NCBI GenBank assembly: GCA_020849895.1
Contig: JADZFN010000064.1
Location: 46,965 to 110,964 of the forward strand
From: Verrucomicrobiia bacterium
Lineage (GTDB): Bacteria > Verrucomicrobiota > Verrucomicrobiia > JABWAM01
Direction of reading: 5' to 3'
Length of the DNA: 64,000 nucleotides
Position numbers and translations under genes: made by a program. Under the pieces are notes generated by a model. It was not told the origin of the DNA, made no database searches, and was given only the letters and a program-made list of their open reading frames with translations. Positions 25,637 to 34,293 of the stretch are shown piece after piece. The stretch's first letter is position 1, and the number at the start of each line of letters is the position of its first letter.

Positions 25637-27028
25637 ATGAACCTCGCTGCCCCCCGCGTCGGTCTGCTGCCGCTCTACGCCAAGCTCTACGACGACTTCC
25701 TGCCGGAGCGCCGCGCGGAGTGCGAGACGGTCCTCCGCGAGGCTTCCGAGGGCCTCGCGCGCCGTGGAGCGGAGGTCGAAGCGTCCGGGGTCGTCCGCAC
25801 GGCCGCCGAGGCGGGCGCGGCGATTCGCCGCTTCGAGACGGCCAGGGTGGACGCGCTGGTCACGCTGCACCTCGCCTACTCGCCTTCGTTGGAAAGCGCA
25901 CCTGCGCTCACGAGAAGCGCGCTCCCGCTCGTGTTGCTGGACACTTCGCCGGACGCCGCGTTCGGGACGAACGCGGACCCCGCGCGGATCATGGCGAACC
26001 ACGGGGTGCACGGGGTGATGGATCTCGCCTCCGTCCTGCGGCGCCGCGGGCGCGCCTTCGAGGTGGTTGCCGGCCATCTCCGCGAATCGCGCGCGCTCGA
26101 CCGGGTGATTGAGCTGGCGCGGGCGGGACGCGCGGCGCGAGCCCTGCGCGGCATGCGCGTGGCGCGGATCGGGTCCGCGTTTCCCGGCATGGGCGACTTC
26201 GCGGTGACGCCCGCCACGCTCCGCGAGGCGTTCGGTATCGAGGCGCGTCAGGCCTTCCCCGCGGTTCTCGCGAAGGCGATGGCGACCGTCTCCGACCGCG
26301 CGGTTCGCGCGGAGATGGCGCTCGACCGGGAGCGCTACGAGGTGCGCGCCGACGAGAAAGTCCACCGCCGCGCAGTCCGGGTCGGGCTGGCGTTGCGGGA
26401 ATGGATCGGCAGGCAGGGACTCGGAGCGTTTTCGGTGAACTTCCTGGCCTTCCAGGATCCGCGCGGGCCGGCGATGCCGTTCCTCGAGATTTCCAAGGCG
26501 CTCGCGCGCGGGACGGGCTACGCAGGGGAGGGCGACCTCCTCACCGCCGCGCTGGTCGGCGCGCTCGCGCAGGGCTTCGGAGGGACGACTTTCACCGAGG
26601 TGTTCTGCGCGGACTGGAGGGGTAACCACCTCTTCCTCTCCCACATGGGCGAGACGAACCCCGACCTCGCCCCCGACCGGCCGCGGGTGGTTGCGAAGAG
26701 CTATCCCTTCCTCAAGTCGGGCCCCGCCGCCGCGATCGTCGCGGGGATCCGTGCGGGGCCGGCGATCTACGCGAACCTCGTCCCCGGCTCGCGGGGGACA
26801 TTCGAGTTGATCGTGGCGCCGGTCGAGATGATGCCGGACACGGAACGCGACGATCTGCGGGAGGTCGTACGCGGCTGGATGCGGCCCGCGCACCTTCCGG
26901 TGCCGCGATTTCTGGAGGAGTATTCGCGGCGGGGCGGCACCCACCACGCCGCGCTCGTGCTCGGTGACCGTGCGGAGGCGGTCGCCGCGTTCGCCCGCTT
27001 CGCGGGGATCCCGGCCGTGACGCTCTGA
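25637..27028 (+). CDS. L-arabinose/L-fucose isomerase-like protein
   Basis: This 463-residue protein is a divergent member of the AraA/FucI fold. The C-terminal half matches AraA closely in the metal site: Glu298 in 'GYAGEGDLLTAAL', Glu321 in 'GGTTFTEVF', His336 in 'LSHMGETNP' and His437 in 'GGTHHAAL', corresponding to the four manganese ligands of arabinose isomerase. It therefore probably isomerises an aldose or a related substrate, but the N-terminal half, which forms the substrate pocket, is too different to name it. No araB, araD or fuc genes are adjacent. The gene is very GC-rich even for this window. Confidence 0.82.
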   Translation: MNLAAPRVGLLPLYAKLYDDFLPERRAECETVLREASEGLARRGAEVEASGVVRTAAEAGAAIRRFETARVDALVTLHLAYSPSLESAPALTRSALPLVLLDTSPDAAFGTNADPARIMANHGVHGVMDLASVLRRRGRAFEVVAGHLRESRALDRVIELARAGRAARALRGMRVARIGSAFPGMGDFAVTPATLREAFGIEARQAFPAVLAKAMATVSDRAVRAEMALDRERYEVRADEKVHRRAVRVGLALREWIGRQGLGAFSVNFLAFQDPRGPAMPFLEISKALARGTGYAGEGDLLTAALVGALAQGFGGTTFTEVFCADWRGNHLFLSHMGETNPDLAPDRPRVVAKSYPFLKSGPAAAIVAGIRAGPAIYANLVPGSRGTFELIVAPVEMMPDTERDDLREVVRGWMRPAHLPVPRFLEEYSRRGGTHHAALVLGDRAEAVAAFARFAGIPAVTL

Positions 27029-27171
27029 ACGCCCGGCCCTGGCCCATTCCGCGTTTCCCCCCTTGACTCGCGTTCTTCCGCGTAATTTCACGCAGATCAG
27101 ACCGGTGGCAAGATTCAGAGAGGACCCAATTTTTCATACCCGTCGCGAAAAAACCGGGTTAGGGTGCCTCC

Positions 27172-27558
27172 ATGCCGACACTTTCCAAGGACATGTTGCG
27201 GGAAATTTTTCGCCTGCAGAAACAGCTCAACCGCCGCATTGGCGTGGAGATGAAGGGCATGACGCAAGCCGAGAAGACAAAGTGGATCCTCAACTACACC
27301 CGCGCGATGACACAAGAGCTGGCCGAGCTGACGGATTCAGTTCCGTGGAAATGGTGGGCGAAATACCAGAAGTTCGACGAGCAGAACGCACGCGTCGAAG
27401 TCGTGGACCTCTTCCACTTTTTGATCTCTCTGGCTCAGGTCCTCGGCATGGACGCCGACGACGTGTATGCGGCCTACGCCAAGAAGAACAAGGTCAACCG
27501 TCAACGGCAGGTTTCAGGATATCGCTCCAAAGACCACAACGATTCGCGGCACATTTGA
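27172..27558 (+). CDS. Dimeric dUTPase-like all-alpha NTP pyrophosphohydrolase
   Basis: This 128-residue protein shows the dUTPase_2-type all-alpha fold: a metal-binding helix 'TQELAELTDSVPWKWW' with Glu residues four apart, then 'VEVVDLFHFLISLAQVLGMDADDVYAAYAKKNKVNRQRQ', where the Glu/Asp pair completes the magnesium site. It probably hydrolyses dUTP or dCTP to prevent uracil in DNA. It is shorter than phage and trypanosome forms but covers the core. It is the second all-alpha pyrophosphohydrolase here (compare 5757-6278). Confidence 0.82.
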   Translation: MPTLSKDMLREIFRLQKQLNRRIGVEMKGMTQAEKTKWILNYTRAMTQELAELTDSVPWKWWAKYQKFDEQNARVEVVDLFHFLISLAQVLGMDADDVYAAYAKKNKVNRQRQVSGYRSKDHNDSRHI

Positions 27559-27750
27559 CCGAGGAAAGGTTTTTGCGGACTTCAGGAGCGTTGGGCGCAC
27601 GGTGCGAGTTCCTCCACTTCCGTCCCGCCGGGGACGACCGGACCCTCAAGCCTCTCTTCTTCTGGCTGGAGCTCCTCGCTTCAGCGGCGACGATTTTCGA
27701 TCGGCCTTTGCCGCACCCGCCGCAGAGGGGCTGACCGTCGCCTCCTTTTT

Positions 27751-27776
27751 CACCTCTCTGATCAGAGGGGTGTTTT
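27751..27776 (+). terminator. Possible terminator after the dUTPase-like gene
   Basis: CACCTCTCTGA/TCAGAGGGGTG forms an 11-bp palindromic stem with one G-T pair (27751-27772) followed by TTTT on the plus strand. It lies about 190 bp after the dUTPase-like stop codon and 16 bp beyond the convergent aroF stop, so it may serve either gene. The T run is short. Confidence 0.4.
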
Positions 27777-27791
27777 CCTGGAGGCAAAGGA

Positions 27792-28811
27792 TCAGGCCAA
27801 GCGGCGGCCGGCGGCCTTGAGGAAGGGCGCGAGCCCCCGCATGAGGTGGCCGAACTGGACGGGAGTGACCTGCTGGGCGCCATCGCTCATCGCTACGCGC
27901 GGGTCGGGATGCACCTCGATGATGAGGCCGTCGGCACCGACCGCGACCGCGCCGCGCGACATTGCGTTCACGAGGTCCGCGCGCCCCGCGCCCTGACTCG
28001 GATCCACGATCACGGGGAGATGCGTCTCGGTTTTCGCGAGCGCCACGGCGCCGAGATCGAGAGTGTTCCGGGTAAGCGTCTCGAACGTGCGCACCCCGCG
28101 CTCGCAGAGGATCACGTTCGGATTGCCACGACTCAGGACATACTCGGCGGAGAAAAGCCATTCTTCGACGCGCATGCTCAGTCCGCGTTTGAGGAGGATC
28201 GGCTTGCCCGATTCGGCGGCGGCGACGAGGAGGGCGAAGTTCTGCGCGTTGCGTGCGCCGATCTGGAGCATGTCGGCGTGACGCGCCACCAGGTCCACAT
28301 CGCGTTCGCTGAGCACTTCAGTGACGATCCCGAGGCCGGTGGCGGCGCGAGCGGCAGCAAGAATTTCGAGTCCCTCCTGTTTCAAGCCCTGAAACTCGTA
28401 GGGCGAGGTGCGCGGCTTGAAGGCGCCGCCACGGAGGAGCCTCGCGCCGGCGGCCTTCACCACGCGCGCGGTCTCCATCACCTGCTTTTCGCTCTCGACG
28501 GAACACGGTCCGGCGATCACCGGAAAATCACGTCCGCCGAAAGGCACGCCGCGCACGCGAACCACGCTGCCGGCGGGGTGCGCCTCGCGGCTCGCGAGCT
28601 TGTAGCGGCGCTGAACCGGCATCACCTGGTCCACGCCCGACATGGAGGCCAGCGTCTCGAGTGTGTGATGCACCCGTTCGTCGCCGATGGCGGCGACGAC
28701 CGTGCGCTCGACTCCGCGGATCGGATGTGGGCGGTAACCGAGCTTCTGCACCTCGCGGATGACGGCGTTGATCTGGGCTTTCGAGGCGCCGGTTTTGAGA
28801 ACAACGATCAT
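27792..28811 (-). CDS. aroF: 3-deoxy-7-phosphoheptulonate (DAHP) synthase
   Basis: This 339-residue enzyme condenses phosphoenolpyruvate and erythrose-4-phosphate as the first step of the shikimate pathway. Residues about 1-70 form a ferredoxin-like N-terminal regulatory domain ('MIVVLKTGASKAQINAVIREVQKLG'), then the barrel with 'FPVIAGPCSVES', 'LLRGGAFKPRTSPYEFQGL', 'DMLQIGARNAQNF', 'PILLKRGLS' and 'LPVIVDPSQGAGR'. This is the short AroF/KDO8P-synthase-like class found in Thermotoga and Bacillus, feedback-regulated through the N-terminal domain. No other aro genes are next to it. Confidence 0.96.
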   Translation of the reverse strand: MIVVLKTGASKAQINAVIREVQKLGYRPHPIRGVERTVVAAIGDERVHHTLETLASMSGVDQVMPVQRRYKLASREAHPAGSVVRVRGVPFGGRDFPVIAGPCSVESEKQVMETARVVKAAGARLLRGGAFKPRTSPYEFQGLKQEGLEILAAARAATGLGIVTEVLSERDVDLVARHADMLQIGARNAQNFALLVAAAESGKPILLKRGLSMRVEEWLFSAEYVLSRGNPNVILCERGVRTFETLTRNTLDLGAVALAKTETHLPVIVDPSQGAGRADLVNAMSRGAVAVGADGLIIEVHPDPRVAMSDGAQQVTPVQFGHLMRGLAPFLKAAGRRLA

Positions 28812-28981
28812 GGCGAAGGCAATCTGGCCGAGCGGGCGGCGCGGAGCAATCTCGAAGATGCCGCGCCGGCATCAAGGTTCGCGCGGAGATCTCCTGAAGA
28901 AACACGCCTCATGCCTTCGCGAACCGATCGCGAGGCCGACCCGCGCCGAGAATTTCGCGGGCGGCGCCTCCGCCTCCGCCC

Positions 28982-29920
28982 TCAGGAAGCAGGCGCCGCC
29001 GCCAAGCCCTGTTCCGCGGCGCGCGCCACGTCCTCGACCGTTACGTTCGCGGGATCGCGTCCGCGCTGGAGGACAACGGCCTTCGCCCCTCTCGGGCGCC
29101 AGACGCGCGCGTCGGTCGGGCCGAAAATGGCGCAGACCGGCGCGCCCACCGCCGCCGCGAGATGGGTGATTCCTGAGTCGTGTCCGACGAACGTCGTGCA
29201 GCGTGCGAGGAAGGCGGCGAGAACGGTCAGTGGAAGGCCGGTGCAGCGGCGGATGCCGGGCGGAAGCGGCGTCGCCCAGAACTGCTTCTGCGCCGCGTCG
29301 TCGGCAGGCCCGTCCAAGACGATCGTCTCGATCCCTTTCGCCTCGAAGCGTTCGGCGAGCTCCACGAAGCGGCGGACGGGCCAGTTCTTCGACGGCGATC
29401 CGCTGCCGAGGTGGAGCGCCACCCGTGGCCCTGTCGGCGGCGGATGGCGCGCCGCGGCTTCGGCAGCGTCGGCGGCACTCGGAAACAGTCGCGGCGTCTC
29501 GATCGCGCGGGGCAACCCCGCGTCTTCCAGCCACGCGGCGAGGTGTTCGGAGGCGTGGAGCGTGGGGCCGGGGCGGCTGTCGGCCGTAATCGCGCGTCGG
29601 ACGCCCGCCCGTTCGAGATTCCGACGGAAGACGCCGTCAGGATCGTAGAGAAAACTCACCACGAGATCGAAGGAAGCGAGATAGGCGCAGAGTGCGGGAT
29701 CGAGGTCGGCGTCCTCGGCGAAGAAGGTGGCCATCCCCCGTTGGTCCAGCGGCTGCACGGCGGACGCATAGCCGCGGTTCTCGACCAACGCCGCGATCCG
29801 CGGATATCCCACGATCTCCACGCGGGCGTCCGGAAAGGCCGCTCGGAACACGCGGATCGAAGGCAGCGTGAGGATGAAGTCGCCGAGAGCGCCCCCGCGG
29901 ATGAAGAGCGCAGATTTCAT
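28982..29920 (-). CDS. Glycosyltransferase family 9 (heptosyltransferase-like)
   Basis: The protein (312 residues from the ATG at 29920; a TTG three codons upstream is possible) begins 'MKSALFIRGGALGDFILTLPSIRVFRAAFPDARVEIVGYP', the hallmark of ADP-heptose:LPS heptosyltransferases, with 'RVALHLGSGSPSKNWPVRRFVELAERF' in the second domain and 'TTFVGHDSGITHLAAAVGAPVCAIFGPTDARVWRP' at the donor site. It likely adds heptose or a related sugar to the LPS core. A small membrane protein gene lies 21 bp upstream on the same strand. Confidence 0.88.
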   Translation of the reverse strand: MKSALFIRGGALGDFILTLPSIRVFRAAFPDARVEIVGYPRIAALVENRGYASAVQPLDQRGMATFFAEDADLDPALCAYLASFDLVVSFLYDPDGVFRRNLERAGVRRAITADSRPGPTLHASEHLAAWLEDAGLPRAIETPRLFPSAADAAEAAARHPPPTGPRVALHLGSGSPSKNWPVRRFVELAERFEAKGIETIVLDGPADDAAQKQFWATPLPPGIRRCTGLPLTVLAAFLARCTTFVGHDSGITHLAAAVGAPVCAIFGPTDARVWRPRGAKAVVLQRGRDPANVTVEDVARAAEQGLAAAPAS

Positions 29921-29941
29921 GCGGCCCAAAGGAGGCAGCGG

Positions 29942-30484
29942 TCAGAAAAACGCCACGGCCAGAAGAAGGAGGAGCGCGCCGCCCGCGAGCTTGAGGCGGG
30001 CGAGGGCTTTCCAACGCGTTGGTGTCGCCTCCGCCAAGGCGATGAGATCGCGCAGCCAGTGTGGCGCACAAAAGAACACGCCGCCGGCAACGGCCCACGC
30101 ATAAGCGAGAAAGACCAGCACGAGACGGGCCGGCTCGTCGCGGAGGAAACAAATCCAGAGGACGGGCTTGGCCGCGAGCACGAGAAAGAGCGCGAGGGCT
30201 TGTGCTCCCAGATAGTCGTCGAGTCGGAAGATCGCATAAAAATAGATCGCGGGCGACGCCCAGAACGCGATCGCTTTCCATGCGTTCAGGCTGCCGAGGT
30301 CCATGCGGTCGAGAAGGACCATCGCCCAGATTACGTCCGCGGCGAAAAGGATGCGTCCAAGCCACAGGTTTCGCGGCAGCCCGCGCAGAAAGCGCCGCGC
30401 TTCTTCAGGGCGTCCCAGCGACCACGCGCCGCACGCCAGACCGAGGAGGCCGAGTCCGGCGGAGAGAAGGAAGAGGGCGTTCAT
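29942..30484 (-). CDS. Multi-pass membrane protein of unknown function
   Basis: This 180-residue, very hydrophobic protein has about five membrane helices (near residues 3-20, 45-60, 68-85, 92-110 and 120-140) with a final helix at the extreme C-terminus 'GALLLLLAVAFF'. I recognise no family. It lies 21 bp upstream of the GT9 gene on the same strand and is probably co-transcribed. Confidence 0.7.
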   Translation of the reverse strand: MNALFLLSAGLGLLGLACGAWSLGRPEEARRFLRGLPRNLWLGRILFAADVIWAMVLLDRMDLGSLNAWKAIAFWASPAIYFYAIFRLDDYLGAQALALFLVLAAKPVLWICFLRDEPARLVLVFLAYAWAVAGGVFFCAPHWLRDLIALAEATPTRWKALARLKLAGGALLLLLAVAFF

Positions 30485-30556
30485 GCGCCGGGATTCCTAG
30501 CAAGGCTTCGCGCGGGGCGCAACGCCGCCGCCGCGCGAAACGGAGGTCCTCTCTAA

Positions 30557-30610
30557 GGGTGTTTGAAAATTGGCCTCTCGCAGGGGGCAGTCGAATTTTC
30601 AAACACCCTC
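30557..30610. repeat. Short, internally deleted copy of the inverted-repeat element
   Basis: The sequence GGGTGTTTGAAAATT (30557-30571) is repeated in inverted orientation as AATTTTCAAACACCC (30594-30608), with only 22 bp between. The left arm plus 'GGCCT' and the right subterminal bases 'TCGCAGggGGcAGTCG' match the two ends of the 276-bp element at 48975-49250, so this is that element with about 220 bp of its middle missing. It can form one long hairpin. It lies between the membrane protein gene and the TPR gene. Confidence 0.85.
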
Positions 30611-30734
30611 TCTGACCAAAGCGACGCCCTGCGAAGTCCAAGGCCTGCGATTCCGGATTGTGCTTTGCGTCGGGGTGGTCTAGAAAAAGCCCGCGTTGCC
30701 CGATCTCTTCTTCGGGCTCCCTTCTTCCCTTCTT

Positions 30735-32669
30735 ATGAGCGAACCTCCGCGCGACAGCCATGGTTTCCGTGTTCGCCGCCGCCGCACCCTCTGGGAGCGT
30801 CTTCGGGCGCAAGCGAACCTTCGGGAAATCGGACGGAGCTTTCGCTATCTGGCGGTGATGATCGTGGGCGAACGGCCGATCCAAACGCTCACGCGCGATT
30901 TGGAAGGGATGAGCTTCAGCAAAGGGTTTCGGGTGATGTTTTCTCGGCTGTTCGGCAAGAATCCGGTGCATCAGATGTCGGAAGACATGCGGCGAATCCG
31001 CTGGTACGGCACGCTGGCCGTGATCGTGGGTCTCGCGCTGGCCGCGGCAGGCGTCTTTTTTGGGATGCGGTTCTACCATCAGTGGCGTCAGGAACAAATG
31101 GTGGAACAGGCTCGCGGCGCGCTGAAGCGCGAGGACCTGCGCAGCGCGGCCCTGGCCGCCCGGCGCGTGCTGCAGATCGATCCGTCAAACGTCGAGGCCA
31201 CCCGGATCATGGCGACCCTCGCCGAGCGCCTCGGCTACAAGGAAACCGTCGGGTGGCGCGAGCGAATCGAAATTCTGGAGCCGACCGACGCGAACAGCCT
31301 CGCCTGGGCGGCCTCGGCGCTGCGTTTCGGCGACCTCACCGCCGCGAACCGCGCCCTGCTCACGATCAAGCCCGAAAATCGGGCGACGCCGGAATACCAC
31401 CGCCTCGCCGCGGGTCTCGCGATCGAAGCGGGCAACCCGCCGCTTGCCGAGTTTCATTTCGCGCGCGCGCTCCGCATGCGGCCTGACGATGAAAACCTGA
31501 AGTTCAACCTCGCTTGCATCCGCCTGCAGTCTTCGAAGCCGGACCTCGCGAGTCGGGCGCTTGCGACGGTCGAGCAGTTTCGCGTCCAGCCCCGCTATAC
31601 GGCGCCTGCGCTCCGCGCGCTTTTCGCCGACGCGGTTCGACGCGGAAACAAGGATCGCGCCCTTCGCCTCGCGCGGGAGTTGGAGTCGGCGCCGGGAGCG
31701 GACTTCCGCGACAAGCTCCAGTATCTGGAAATTCTGCGGCGGATGAAAACCCCGGAGTTCGCCTCCTACCTTGGACGGCTCCAGCAGGATTCGCTCCGCA
31801 ACACGCCTGACATGGCGCGGCTGATCTCCTGGATGAATGAGCATCGTCTGGCGGCTGAGGCGCTCGATTGGGTGCGACGCCTTCCCACCGATACACTCGC
31901 CCGCCAGCCGGTGCCGGTGGCCGTGGCGGCCGCCTATGAAGCGCAGCGCGGCTGGAAGGATCTTGAGGGGCTCCTCACGAAAAACGAGTGGGGCGATCTC
32001 GACTTCATGCGCCTCGCTCTGCTGGCGAACCTGAACCGTCAGAACCGCGACGGCGTCAACTCGCGCGTCCAATGGGGCCTCGCCCTCACGAAAGCGGGAG
32101 AACGTCCCGAGGCGTTGGGAACGCTCGCCCGTCTGGCGGAGGGATGGGGCTGGGGCAAGGAGGCGGAGGAGCTCTATTGGAAACTCGGCAGCGGCGCTGC
32201 GCCGCAGCGGTGGGCGCTCCAGTCGCTTTACCGGCAATACCGCCTGCGCGGAGACACTGAAGGATTGTATCGAGTGCTCGCGCGCACGCTGGAGGCCGAC
32301 CCCTCGGACCTCGTCGCGCGCAACAATCTGGCGCTTCTCTCGCTATTGCTCGAACGCAACACTGACAAGGCGCTGGCGTGGGTTTCGGAGATCTACGAGG
32401 AGAACTCGTCGAACGCGATCATCGCCTCGAGCTACGCCTTCGCCCTGCACAAGAACGGGCGCACCGCCGAAGCCCTCAAGGTTTTCGAAAAGCTTCGCGA
32501 AGACCAGTTGCGTAATCCCGACGTGGCCGCGTATTACGGCGTCGTGCTCGCCGCCGCCGGCTCGGTCGAGAAGGCGCGCCGCTACCTCGACCTCGCGGCG
32601 CGTGCGACCCTTTTGCCGGAGGAACAGCGCCTCGTGGCCGATGCGCGCCGGCGCGTGCGCGCGCCGTGA
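30735..32669 (+). CDS. Membrane-anchored TPR protein upstream of exosortase
   Basis: This protein has 644 residues. A basic N-terminal cytoplasmic part of about 95 residues is followed by one membrane helix ('WYGTLAVIVGLALAAAGVFFG'), then tetratricopeptide-like helical repeats to the end (for example 'ALAARRVLQIDPSNVEATRIMATLAERLG', 'NNLALLSLLLERNTDKALAWV'). It overlaps the exosortase gene by 4 bp (GTGA), so the two are translationally coupled. It may scaffold the exosortase export system or a polysaccharide machine. I chose the ATG at 30735, preceded by 18 pure pyrimidines; a TTG at 30696 is the only alternative upstream. Confidence 0.8.
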   Translation: MSEPPRDSHGFRVRRRRTLWERLRAQANLREIGRSFRYLAVMIVGERPIQTLTRDLEGMSFSKGFRVMFSRLFGKNPVHQMSEDMRRIRWYGTLAVIVGLALAAAGVFFGMRFYHQWRQEQMVEQARGALKREDLRSAALAARRVLQIDPSNVEATRIMATLAERLGYKETVGWRERIEILEPTDANSLAWAASALRFGDLTAANRALLTIKPENRATPEYHRLAAGLAIEAGNPPLAEFHFARALRMRPDDENLKFNLACIRLQSSKPDLASRALATVEQFRVQPRYTAPALRALFADAVRRGNKDRALRLARELESAPGADFRDKLQYLEILRRMKTPEFASYLGRLQQDSLRNTPDMARLISWMNEHRLAAEALDWVRRLPTDTLARQPVPVAVAAAYEAQRGWKDLEGLLTKNEWGDLDFMRLALLANLNRQNRDGVNSRVQWGLALTKAGERPEALGTLARLAEGWGWGKEAEELYWKLGSGAAPQRWALQSLYRQYRLRGDTEGLYRVLARTLEADPSDLVARNNLALLSLLLERNTDKALAWVSEIYEENSSNAIIASSYAFALHKNGRTAEALKVFEKLREDQLRNPDVAAYYGVVLAAAGSVEKARRYLDLAARATLLPEEQRLVADARRRVRAP

Positions 32670-34228
32670 TCCGCGCGCGCCTTGGAGGGTTGGCGTGGCC
32701 CGCCGCGGTCGCGGCGGCCTGGCTTTGGGCGTGGCACCATTTCTCCCGGGATTGGGACCTCAATCCGCAGTATCAGTTTGGCTGGTTGGTGCCGTTCCTC
32801 GCTGGCGTTTCCGCATGGCATCGCCTCCGCGCTTGGACGGGCCGCAGCCCGCCGCCTTCCGCTTCCGCTCGGGCGGCCGCGCGCAGCCTGGCGTGGGCGG
32901 GAGGCCTGGCCTTCCTTCTCGGCGAGGTCTTTCGGCAGGCGGATCCGAACTGGCGCGGCGTGGGCTATCTCCTCGCCCTCGGCGCCAGCACGCTTTCGGC
33001 GGGATGGTTTCTTGATCTCGGCGGACGCCCGCTGCTTCGCGCGATGCTTTTCACGATACTCCTCGCCTGGCTCGGCGCTCCATGGCCCGGTCCGATCGAG
33101 GCAGGGATCACCCAGGGTCTGATGCGTTTCGTCGCCGGCCTCGCGACCGGTCTTCTTAACGCCCTCGGCGTCCCCGCCATTTTGTCGGGTAACGTGATCG
33201 AACTGGCGAACGGAAGCGTGGGCGTGAGCGAGGCGTGCAGCGGGGCGCAATCCCTTCAGAGCAGCCTCGTCTTCTCGCTTTTCTTCGGGGAACTCGCGCG
33301 GTTCCGGACGCGCGATCGTGCCGCGCTGGTCTTCGCGGGCGCCCTCCTGGCGTTCCTCGGTAACCTCGGGCGGACGCTCGTGCTCGCCGCCTTTGCGAAC
33401 GCCGGCGGTCCGGATCAGGTGGAGCGTTGGCACAACACCACCGGCTACGCGGCGAGCGGACTGATCTTCCTCGGCGTGCTCGCGGTGGCACTGCTCCTCG
33501 CGAGAAAACGGTCCCGCGGATGGCCCGCGCCCGCCATGGCGACGCTTCCCTGGTTGGGAGCCGCTCCCACGGGAAACGCGGCGCGGGCCTGGGTCCTCGT
33601 CGCGCTCGCACCGGTGGCGGCTTGGGGATGGTTCGCGGCGCTCGGTTCGACCACGCACGCGCAGATGCGTCCCCTCTGGCGCGTGGACGCGCAGGCGACG
33701 CCTGCAGGATGGGACGTCCGGCGGATCGAATTGCCCAGCGCCAGCCTGCGCGTCCTTGGATGCAGTGAAGCCGACGCCTGGCGCGCGAACGCCGCGCGGG
33801 GACGCGAAATCCTGCTCTACCATTTTTTCTGGCGGCCCGATCGCGACGCTCCGAGCCTCGCCGCCGGTCACACGCCGGACACCTGCCTTCCGCTGACGGG
33901 CTGGAGCGAGGCGCGCCAGGAATCCGCCGTCTTCCACGCGGGACCCGAGGAAATTCCGGGAACGCTTTTCATCTTCCGTCGCGAGTATCTGCAACTCGCC
34001 GTCTTCCACGCCGTTTGGCAGGGCGGCGAAGCGCGGCGCACCAAGGAATATGCGCGGCCTCCGTTCCATCGGTGGGACCGCCTCGCCGCCCTCTGGCAGA
34101 AAGGACGCAAGCGGGGGCGCGAGGTCCTCATCGTGGCGACCTATACGGCGGGCGACCCCGCCGACACGCGCGAGATTCTTGGCGAAGCGATCTCGGTCCT
34201 GCTCCGTCCCGCGGACGCGAAACGTTGA
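32666..34228 (+). CDS. Exosortase fused to an EpsI-type C-terminal domain
   Basis: This 520-residue protein has an N-terminal multi-pass exosortase domain (about residues 1-280) with the transpeptidase triad Cys191 in 'VSEACSGAQSL', Arg236 in 'GNLGRT' and His256 in 'WHNTTGYA'. After a further membrane helix (about 305-330) comes an EpsI-like (DUF3485) domain, about 340-515, with 'YHFFWRPDRDAPSLAAGHTPDTCLPLTGW'. Exosortases cleave and anchor PEP-CTERM-type proteins in the inner membrane, usually alongside exopolysaccharide export. It starts with GTG and overlaps the TPR gene by 4 bp. No substrate with a PEP-CTERM tail was found in the window. Confidence 0.9.
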   Translation: MIRARLGGLAWPAAVAAAWLWAWHHFSRDWDLNPQYQFGWLVPFLAGVSAWHRLRAWTGRSPPPSASARAAARSLAWAGGLAFLLGEVFRQADPNWRGVGYLLALGASTLSAGWFLDLGGRPLLRAMLFTILLAWLGAPWPGPIEAGITQGLMRFVAGLATGLLNALGVPAILSGNVIELANGSVGVSEACSGAQSLQSSLVFSLFFGELARFRTRDRAALVFAGALLAFLGNLGRTLVLAAFANAGGPDQVERWHNTTGYAASGLIFLGVLAVALLLARKRSRGWPAPAMATLPWLGAAPTGNAARAWVLVALAPVAAWGWFAALGSTTHAQMRPLWRVDAQATPAGWDVRRIELPSASLRVLGCSEADAWRANAARGREILLYHFFWRPDRDAPSLAAGHTPDTCLPLTGWSEARQESAVFHAGPEEIPGTLFIFRREYLQLAVFHAVWQGGEARRTKEYARPPFHRWDRLAALWQKGRKRGREVLIVATYTAGDPADTREILGEAISVLLRPADAKR

Positions 34229-34293
34229 TTCTCGAGGCGCGACGAGTTTCGGGCTTCTTTTTTTTGCGGAATCGCGTAGCCTCGAGCCCGCCC

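Noticed and set aside
25216..25638. Minus-strand frame of 140 codons across tRNA-Asp
   Set aside because: The ATRLELATSAVTGRRSNQLSYATS segment is antisense tRNA translation, and the rest has no recognisable domain.
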